Below, in pieces: positions 56,453 through 64,000 of a stretch of DNA of 64,000 bases. The position numbers and the translations under genes are program-made. The DNA lies in contig JAQOTA010000047.1 in NCBI GenBank assembly GCA_029532415.1, positions 2,542,001-2,606,000 on the forward strand, read 5' to 3'. The stretch's first letter is position 1. Every line of letters begins with the position of its first letter. This stretch comes from Marasmius tenuissimus (taxonomy: Eukaryota > Basidiomycota > Agaricomycetes > Agaricales > Marasmiaceae). The notes beneath the pieces were generated by a model. It saw only the letters and a program-made list of their open reading frames with translations, was not told the origin of the DNA and searched no databases.

Positions 56453-57109
56453 TAGTGTTGCCAACGGTTCGGTCTGAACCATTGGTTTGATGGTTTGAGA
56501 CTGAACCAGAACCGGACCGGGGACCAAAACGTTCCTGAAAATAACCGTACCCCCGGTTCGGTTTTTGCTGGTCTTTAACCGGTTCAACCTCGGTCTACCC
56601 AAAATTTCAAACATTGTGGTGATTTTTTTGCTAGTACCCACTCAAATAGAGACATTGGGTAAGACAAAATATGTGGACTAACAAGAATTGAAAAAAAACT
56701 TTGACATTGAAGTTTGTGACTTTCCCCCCACGTCTGAGCTCACCAGTGCTAGTAGAGACAGGTCTGCCGCTACAAGCGCCGGAGATGAGGCGTGGGAAAA
56801 CTGACCCACCAGTGGGTTGTCATGTGATGGTGAGTCAAATGTTGACTTTCTTGAGGTTTTCTCCCATTTTCTATTGTTACAGAGGTAAATTCACTCAAGT
56901 TGACTATGATCAAACTCAGTTACATGGTTTAAATACACAGAACGCCAAAGTGTCTGCGCAGAAAAAAATCCTGGCTGAACCACGGTCAAACCGGTTCCAT
57001 TGGTTCTGGAACCGGACCGGATATGTCCAACGGTTCAGTCTGAACTGATCTGGGTAAACCGGACCGAACCCGGACCAGACCAGACCAGACCGAACCGTTG
57101 GCATCACTA
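56453..57109. mobile_element. hAT-like nonautonomous element M3
   Basis: Ends TAGTGTTGCCAACGGTTC and GAACCGTTGGCATCACTA, perfect 8-bp duplication CTCCCTCC (56445-56452 and 57110-57117). Its subterminal words are GGTTC/GAACC and GGACC, where M1 and M2 use GGCTC/GAGCC. A shared internal stretch (GCGTGGGAAAA...CCACCAGTGG) links it to M2. No transposase. Confidence 0.9.
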
Positions 57110-58817
57110 CTCCCTCCCCTACGTAAGCTTCTCATGGACCATATATAGTAATTTCACGTGATACTTTTTCACACCTTTGGGGGGCCGGTCAACAGTGTCG
57201 AACTTGATTTCAATTACAAACCTTGGAACAGATTTCCGAACACAATTCCTCCCTAAATGAGATATCTAGCTCGATCTCACTGTGTTAAGTGGCAAAATAG
57301 TACAGGAATGACAGCATCACAGACCCAATGTGCAATTACTGCCACTTTTCCCTAAAAGATAGCCACTAGGCCAAAACTAAGCCATAGCACTCACAGGGTG
57401 TGTTATCCTCACTGTAGAGTGTAAAACAAGCCCATTCACTGTGTCTCATATCACAAAAAACTCATCAAACCTTCCCCAAGGCCTTCAAAATCTCTGACAT
57501 AAGGGGTTCCAAAAATTTTTTTCTGGCCCCCCACCGACCCCCCTCCCTCCTACCCCCCGGTCAGGGATTCAATCCCGTGTGCCCTCTTTAAAAATTTTTA
57601 TCTCTGGTATGAGAGTGCCAGTGTGGTCGGGGAGCAAGTCAAAGTCATATTTAGGATTCTGTACTGATGAGGGCCCAGGAAGACAACCCCAACATTGGAT
57701 CCCCCCTCTCCTCTCTGGCTATTTTCGGTTTACGAAAGAGTCGATCTCCCTTCACCCCTGGGATCCTATTTATGGCTTCTAATCTGTTAGTCGGAGTGAA
57801 ACCTCAATAAGGAGATCTCAGTATCTCAACTGACGCTCTTACCTTCTCAGACTCAGTCGCATAAGCCCTTGAGGTTCATAAGACATAGATCTCGCGTCTG
57901 TTGCCTTCAATGAACATCGAGACCTCTGGAATCAGTAATTATATTGTTTCTGAGGTTTGTGTTTACGTACATGAATGAACGAATCTCCAAACTTGGGGGA
58001 TTCCAACACGCTTGGCTGCTTTTCGGCTACAACAGAGGTGCAGTCATAAATGTAATGTAGATTTCGCCAATGGCAAAAGGACAAAAGCTGTGTTGCGGGG
58101 GTCGTAGGGTAAAACAACGAAAATAGGAAATGGATTCATACATGAGCTCCTGATTCATGTTCCAAGGAAGGTAGGCCCATTATCAGAAGCAGTGAGTTCT
58201 TGGACAAGGGACAAGTTAGGTAGGTGCATCGGAAAATGACAATTGACGTTGGGATATCGCAATTTCATTGGAATGAGCTAGCCTGAGCTTTAAGTGCTAA
58301 GTATTAGACGAGTCGTTGAAAGAAAGGGAACGGAAAACACACCACTAGAATTCCAGTGTAAAATAACTTCGATTCTGCAGTTCTCATGGACAAACAAAAG
58401 TAGCACGGCACATAGTCCGACAGTCGGTCATTGCATGGAAGGGTGTGATGTGCGGATGGGTTTTATGGTACAAGTGTGATTGGGTTTGACAGTTTGTCTG
58501 GGGTTGGTAGCATTCCAGCGGTAGATAACCAATATAAGCCCTGAGCGGAGGAATAGATGGTTTGTCAGGAGTCACTCGATGTTTGTTTGAAGATCTCAGA
58601 TGAATTAGAGCTGGGGAGGTGAGGGGAAAAGTGTTTGCGAAAGGTGGAGCTGGAGCTTTGAAGGGTAACAACAGAGTCTGAGAGACAGCAACCGAACAAC
58701 GCAGAGCAAGCATTTAACGAGTGATCATTGTTCATTTCTGATTGAGAAATAGACTTCCGTGATTGTGTCTGTCTGGCTTTTTAGAGGTAGGTGACTATAC
58801 ATTGAGATATGGCGGGC
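57110..58817. other. Relic DNA with one NPRY-type exon remnant
   Basis: On the minus strand near 57600-57690 the frame CLPGPSSVQNPKYDFDLLPD matches the NPRY-type exons at 13.3 and 38.2 kb. 58000-58400 matches 51400-51930 and holds a junction motif variant (58334). No intact gene. Confidence 0.4.
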
Positions 58818-59426
58818 TAGTGTTGCCAGTGGCTCGGCTCTAGCCGTGGCTTGAGCGGCTTGGAGCCGGACCGGGCCATAGCCACTCCGGTAAAACGGTT
58901 CACCGAGAGCCGTTTTACGAGAGCGGCTCAGAACCGGCTCAGAGCCGGCTCAGCCAGTTGGAGCTGCCACAATTTCTTTTTTTTTTTCATTCCCATCCTT
59001 AGACCATCAGAGCCTCTGAGAAATATATAGAATGTATAATAGCTCTCGTAGATCACAGAAAAATATAAATTTTAGTACAAACACAGTATTTACACCATTG
59101 GATACCCTGGCCTTGGCGTGGGAAAAGCGGCCCACCAGTGGATTGCCACGTGCAGGGACAGTTGGGCTGGCAACTGGACCCACAATCACCTCCCAAAATC
59201 AATACTTTCAATGAGAATTAGCCCAATTAAAGTTTATATACTTGTTTTTCAGTGCTTATAAGTCTGTCAATAAAATATTTTTTTGAACAGCTTGAGCCGC
59301 AGCTGAACCGGTCAAAGCGGCTCAAAGAGCTGAGCTGTTCCCTGTCAACGGCTCCCGGAGCCGCGGCTCGGTTTGAGCTGTGGCTCTTGAGCTGGAGCCG
59401 AGCTGAGCCGACCGTTGGCAACACTA
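58818..59426. mobile_element. hAT-like nonautonomous element M2
   Basis: Ends TAGTGTTGCCAGTGGCTC and GACCGTTGGCAACACTA, perfect 8-bp duplication TGGCGGGC (58810-58817 and 59427-59434). Dense GGCTC/GAGCC subterminal words. No transposase. Confidence 0.9.
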
Positions 59427-59441
59427 TGGCGGGCAGCTCCT

Positions 59442-59765
59442 TGTTATGACTGGTGTTCACAACGTAAGCTCAATACTGAGTTATCGACCTGTCTTGGTTC
59501 TGGTGTCGTGAATGTGAGATTGAGTTGTAAGGTCAAGCTGAAGAGCAGGACCTACTACTATACAAGTATAAATACTAAAGCTGTAACTGCATACATACTG
59601 CGAACTGTTGTAAATACTGCGGTCTGGGGCTGCGTACATACTGTGAACTACTGCGAATACTGTGGTCTGATAAATAACACTGCGATCAGATAAATAAACA
59701 TATCAGAGTCATAGATAAGATATCATAGATGAAGGAAATGATATACCCCTTTCGTAACTGTAACA
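59442..59765 (-). mobile_element. Solo LTR of the element 1 family
   Basis: A 324-bp reverse copy of the element 1 LTR, roughly 90% similar by eye, flanked by the perfect duplication CTCCT (59437-59441 and 59766-59770). It keeps the 15-base self-priming word at the predicted RNA start. It landed 7 bases beyond the target duplication of M2. Confidence 0.93.
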
Positions 59766-59934
59766 CTCCTGGTGGGGGTTTTATCGGATGATCGAGGAAA
59801 ACTGGAATTCCGAATGTTGTCGGGTATCGATGATGCATGGATGAAAGGGTGAGCCTGTGGTGAAAAGGATAAGAGCAGCGGCAAGCGCACCCAGCCTCCA
59901 TTCTACCACTATCTCGGTCTAAAGTCTCCTACAT

Positions 59935-60451
59935 GTTGAACATGATGGAAATCATGTGATACACTATTGACGTGTTGTTTACACGTCACACTATTAATAG
60001 AGCTACGCCTCTAGAACACTTGCGTCCTCATGCAAGTACTACGTCTCTGTCTACGTATCTTACTACGTACATCTAGTTTCATCATATATGACACTATAGA
60101 CAGTCACTATCCAATAGCATAAGTAGAGCCTCCAATACATGAGGCAAACACGACTATGCTCACCAAGCATACTACCATTCATGGTAGAAGTACTTACACA
60201 GTACTAATGTCTTTTACGCCTTTAGGGCCGAATACCTACTTCTAGTAGTAGTTTCAGTTAGTGTAATACTTATTACATGTACCAGAAACTTATGTATAAA
60301 AGACTGGACGAAAGGCCTTAAGCCTTAGGACAATCTACTCGATTATCATCTCTTCACAAGCATCTCAAGACTACAAGAACACTCTGTGTATTACCCATGT
60401 GAGGTTTACTTCGTTATACCCACTGTGCACTTTAACTATGCTGGCTCATCA
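59935..60451 (+). mobile_element. Solo LTR with CTACA target duplication
   Basis: A 517-bp block, TGTTGAACATG...GGCTCATCA, with CTACA at 59930-59934 and 60452-60456 and a TATA-like TATGTATAAAAG near 60290. Removing it restores ...TCTCCTACAGTTCATGGG, which aligns with the unoccupied copies near 15000 and 40390. Confidence 0.85.
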
Positions 60452-60847
60452 CTACAGTTCATGGGAGAACAGAATATACATCTCCCCCCATGACAAGCTT
60501 GTGGTGTGGTGAATTGGCAGTTCAAACGTTCATTGAGCAAAGCTGGATTGATTTTGAGGCTAGTAAGCGGCGAATAATCGATGTTTCGATGGAGGTGGGA
60601 CGGTTGGTGAGTTGGTCGCATAACATTGAAGAGATGAGTGCACAAAGCGACCGAGCGTTGCACGAGCACCCAATGGACGTCATCGGTCCCGGCCGGCGCT
60701 CGGTTCCTCTCAAGGTACGTAAACCTGACTCGTTGACCTCAAAATTAAATAATGCTCCGGTTTTTCCTTCGACCTTCGCAATTATCACTCCTCCACCATC
60801 TTCCATTATCCAGAACCTACACTACCCACCGCCATCGTCCAAAAACC

Positions 60848-61310
60848 ATGGAGAAAAAAGAAAAACTCCATCACCAAAGACAAACTCCTCCTCCCCACCC
60901 ACATCGGGAAGATCACAAAAAACCGGTCTTGGCCGTTCCTGGCCGTTTTACACTAAGGATCAGGGTCCTGACCGGCTATGTCTGTTTTTCCGCAGGCTGA
61001 GTCTTCAGCACACAAACCCGGCCATACAGGCCATTTCCCGAGGCAAAATGTAAGCTCACAATCAATTTCAGTCTGAATAGACCATGGTGATGGTATTTAT
61101 CTTTCCATTAGCGTGACATACTCTGAGTGCGGTATTTGCGTAGCTTTTTTGGACCTTTGAGCCTGTCAGCCTGCGAGAATGGCTGAAAAGCCAAGAACTG
61201 CCGAAACCGGCCGCCGGAAGATTACTCGTCTTCCTGATGCCAATCTCATCAACCTCGTCCGTATCCATCGTCGATACGCATGCCCACCTCGCATCCACAT
61301 ACAAAGCAGT
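60848..61310 (+). pseudogene. TatD-like N-terminal exon relic, copy 4 (interrupted)
   Basis: The exon reads SSVSIVDTHAHLASTYKAV near 61250-61305, keeping DxHxH. Its upstream part is at 60848-60915. A 300-bp insertion (60916-61215) splits it. The downstream flank 61322-61640 matches 37410-37700, confirming the duplication. Confidence 0.35.
60916..61215. mobile_element. 300-bp TIR insertion in the TatD-like relic
   Basis: Inverted ends CCGGTCTTGGCCGTTCCTGG and the reverse of CCAAGAACTGCCGAAACCGG. It is flanked by GGAAGATCA (60907-60915) and GGAAGATTA (61216-61224), a 9-bp duplication with one mismatch, as for Mutator-like elements. Missing from the other three copies of the exon. Confidence 0.65.
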
Positions 61311-62945
61311 GTGCATCCGCTAGGTTCTGTTCCTGCGTTTTGATCAACTTCGATTAGTGTAATTTTGCTCGACAAGCCATATCACGCCTGAGACGACGCT
61401 AAAAATTGATATCCGGACCGGTCGAGATGACCCGAACACAACCACTCTCGAGAGCCTCCAGACGAGAAGTACGATCGCTAGATATGATACACGGAACAGT
61501 ACTGGTCATGCCTTCGAAACATATGTCTCCCGTGGGTTCTTTCCGGCTCACCAGTGGTAATAAATACTGAAAATTCGTGACCGCCTGTCATGATTTCTCT
61601 CTGAGTGGCATCGAGATAAGTCTTCAGGGTGATATACGCACAAACGAGATGATTGATGGTAAAGGGTAGCCGGTTCAATATGGTTTTGAGGCTAGTAAAA
61701 CTACCCTTGGTTAGTGAAGTCCAGGGGTGATTACGCGATGTTGGGACATACCTAGGTGACGGGATGGTATGTGAATAGGGCGAAAGAAATAGCGAATCAA
61801 GAACGTCGTTGGTCGTACTAGTTGATTTTCTTAACTCATAAAGGATATACCTTGATCTCGGGACGAAGATAGGTAGGAATCCAGTTTTCAAATGCTCGGA
61901 GTTGGTTTTGTACCCCGTTCGCGCAAAGAATGTTGACTGGTATAAAAATCCCCCCTCTCCGAGTCAAGTGAGTGTTCAAGACTTCAATTGTACGAGCCGA
62001 GGCAGATTCGCACAACTGGGCGTGAAGATCATCTCTGCAAGGAAATATGTCAGAAGAATACGAGGACTCACAGTTCAACATGAACTTAGACTAGAAATAA
62101 TCGAAATTGAATGAGATTCCGCATATTCAGCATAAAAGTAGTAACCTGGAAGGCAAGGCGCCATATTTCTGCTTCGATTTCCGCTACAGAATAGGTTTTA
62201 CCCTAGCTGTGTCCCATAGAGCGCCCTAGATCATATCCAAACGGCAAACGCAGCCAGATCTGGTCCCAAGTTGGAACGACGGCGGGTATCAGTCAGCCAG
62301 CAGAGTTTCACACGGACGGTTGTATGGTGTGGCGAATTGACGCCGGCTCATTGAGGAAAGTTGTATTCAGGATCCCACCCCAGGAGATTGTGCTTGATAT
62401 GTTTTTCAGGCATGCAACAGTCGGTAATGGACGGTTGAATACAATGGCAGCTCGATTGAACACATCAGAAAAGATTTGACTGCATAGCCCTAAGAGAGGT
62501 CTGGTCCTCAAGCGCTCAGAGTCAGTTCTGAACCACGTTCGCGTGAAGAACATTGAAACGCATTGAAACATCTATCCCACTCTTTCATGAATTTCTGGGC
62601 TTGACATTCAACTTTCCTCGTTGGTCAGTGGGCTGTATGAGGCAATCTTTACGTAGTATAGAGCCCTGGCAATCCCCCTCCGACTAATCCCAATGTGCGC
62701 TCAAGATCTAAATAGATGCCCGAGGCAGAGTCGGTCTCTCACCCTTCACTGCTGAGAGGCTAGGAGGATACTCGTGGCATTGTTGGTCCTTGGGCAGACA
62801 AATTGGTGATGTTTACCCGCTTCAGGGATCAATGAGAAGGTCTTGGACGTATGTAGTTCCCTACAATAAATTAAAATCACAAGCACGGCAGGGTATGTAT
62901 TCAACCCCATATCCGGTTAGACAATGATAGCTAGCTATAAAGCAG
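61225..62945. other. Duplicated flank of copy E with one exon remnant
   Basis: 61322-61640 matches 37410-37700, and 62250-62940 matches the downstream flanks of copies A and D. A minus-strand exon at 61836-62081 (80 codons, ending NWIPTYLRPEIK and donor-like GTATAT) is distantly like the NPRY-type exons. It is unrecognised and probably a relic. Confidence 0.4.
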
Positions 62946-64000
62946 TCATCTACTACCCCCATACGCCGAAACGTATTCCGGCGGCGCCTCTTCTACAAAC
63001 TCCATCCTCTCCACCTTATGCATCAACAGCCGCATCTGAGCCTGCATAGCCCGGTAACTCGCCCGGTCAATAGGTTCGTTGTCGTCTACGAGAGTTGAAG
63101 TTTGGCCACTTTCGTCGTTTTGCTCGGGATGAGACTGTCGAGGATCGGAAGATTCCTTGCCTGTTGTTTCAGTCACCCGATGGTGAGACCCTTCAACAGC
63201 CTTCCGGTTCGAGGCCGGCATGGACGATGGTTCTTTCCGCTCAGAAAGGGGATTCAATACGAGGGTTGTGGGCGTAAAAGGATGAATGACTGCCGCTGCT
63301 GGGTCAAAGTCCTGTAGTCGGTCTGCAACAAGTATCATGAATTAGTAGGAGGATGTGTGAGTCTGTGTGGTTATTGCTTACCTCTTGCTTGCTTATTTCT
63401 TCGCCTACGGAACTTCCGTAGGAAGAGGAATATGACAATGAGGACAGCTAGGAACCCAGCGCCTCCGATTGAGCCACCGATAATTTTCGCTCGAGAAGTG
63501 TTAGAGGTGGAGGTAGTGAGTTCCGTGGCTATCGTGGGAGACGGGGGATTGGAAGATGAATTATTGGTATCAGTGGCGGTGGAAGACGGTACACTGTAAG
63601 GAAAAGCTGTTAGCCTTAAGGCCCCGGGAATGAAGAAATTTTTTTGTTGTTCACCTTGACGTTGGTGGTGGCGTGGTTGCGGTCACGGGGCTTACAGGGG
63701 ACAAAGCCATTATCTGTGAGGTGAAAAGAACCCTGACTGGAGGAAGTTCTCCTGGGTCAGAGCTGAGGTACACAATTCTCTTCAATGCAGCATTCAGATG
63801 CTCATGGCAGAAACACGTACTCTGGTATTACTTCTGCAACCACGGTGAAAAGACTGTTTAGAGTCAAGTGGCCCCTATTAAATCCACGCAAACAGCTCTG
63901 TGAGGAAACAAAGCACCCACCCAGTTTTTGTGGCCGTGTATATCAGCTGGCCCACGGCTTGTGTCCCGTCAAAACTTGCTATTGCGGCGGGCCCTCTAAA
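62946..64000 (-). pseudogene. PPEY membrane-protein family, copy E (cut by window edge)
   Basis: The tail (RLQDFDPAAAVIHPF... to PPEYVSAYGGSR and stop) is intact. So are the last intron (GTAAGC...GTTGCAG), the membrane helix (GGSIGGAGFLAVLIVIFLFL, with an extra KFRR), the stalk and the 23-base intron near 63896-63918. The exon after it has lost one base compared with copies B and D, which shifts the frame. The 5' part lies beyond the window. Confidence 0.55.

Overview
The window reads as a transposon-rich, duplicated stretch of a filamentous fungal chromosome, most likely an agaricomycete (basidiomycete). The clues are Ty3/gypsy chromoviruses, hAT-type and other TIR elements, many short GT-AG introns with CTAAT-like branch sites, and a PPxY-tailed membrane-protein family. 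Species level is not supported by anything I can see. No rRNA, tRNA or CRISPR was recognised. Almost everything is either a mobile element or a decayed member of a few duplicated gene families.

Three long Ty3/gypsy elements organise the window. Element 1 (2097-8759, +) has 313-bp LTRs, a CGGAG target duplication, gag, a -1 frameshift pol with two in-frame TGA codons, and a third ORF carrying two zinc knuckles. Its primer-binding site is complementary to its own predicted mRNA start, which indicates self-priming. Element 2 (23007-30023, -) is an old, broken chromovirus with another element's solo LTR inside its integrase. Element 3 (41246-51033, +) is young (192-bp LTRs with 2 differences, CTCTC target duplication). 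Its gag-protease and pol are in the same frame, split by one UGA that is followed by two strong hairpins, and it has a third ORF of 601 codons. Solo LTRs with target duplications lie at 24711, 55127, 59442 and 59935, and one with an imperfect duplication at 22391. Three hAT-like TIR elements with perfect 8-bp duplications lie at 20198, 56453 and 58818. Smaller TIR elements lie at 20022, 31419 and 60916.

Between the elements the DNA is a mosaic of diverged segmental duplications, most in one orientation. The clearest host family is a type I membrane protein on the minus strand (signal peptide built across intron 1, Ser/Thr stalk, Gly-rich transmembrane helix, coiled tail, PPEY near the C-terminus). 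It occurs at 10.7, 16.1, 32.2, 52.9 and 62.9 kb, and the first exon of a sixth copy sits at 39-52. Each complete copy carries a different lesion under my splice model. Other duplicated relics are a TatD-like N-terminal exon (four copies), a short MVVK-type ORF, an NPRY-type exon, and a splice-junction motif repeated at 17 sites. A ~3-kb block at 12.8-15.8 kb recurs at 37.8-41.2 kb, where element 3 has inserted at its end.

Two small spliced genes that no single ORF shows were assembled by eye: a 127-codon acidic protein at 18398-18839, and the end of an unknown protein at 22020-22332. Exon models come only from splice signals, phase and comparison between copies; transcripts would be needed to confirm them.
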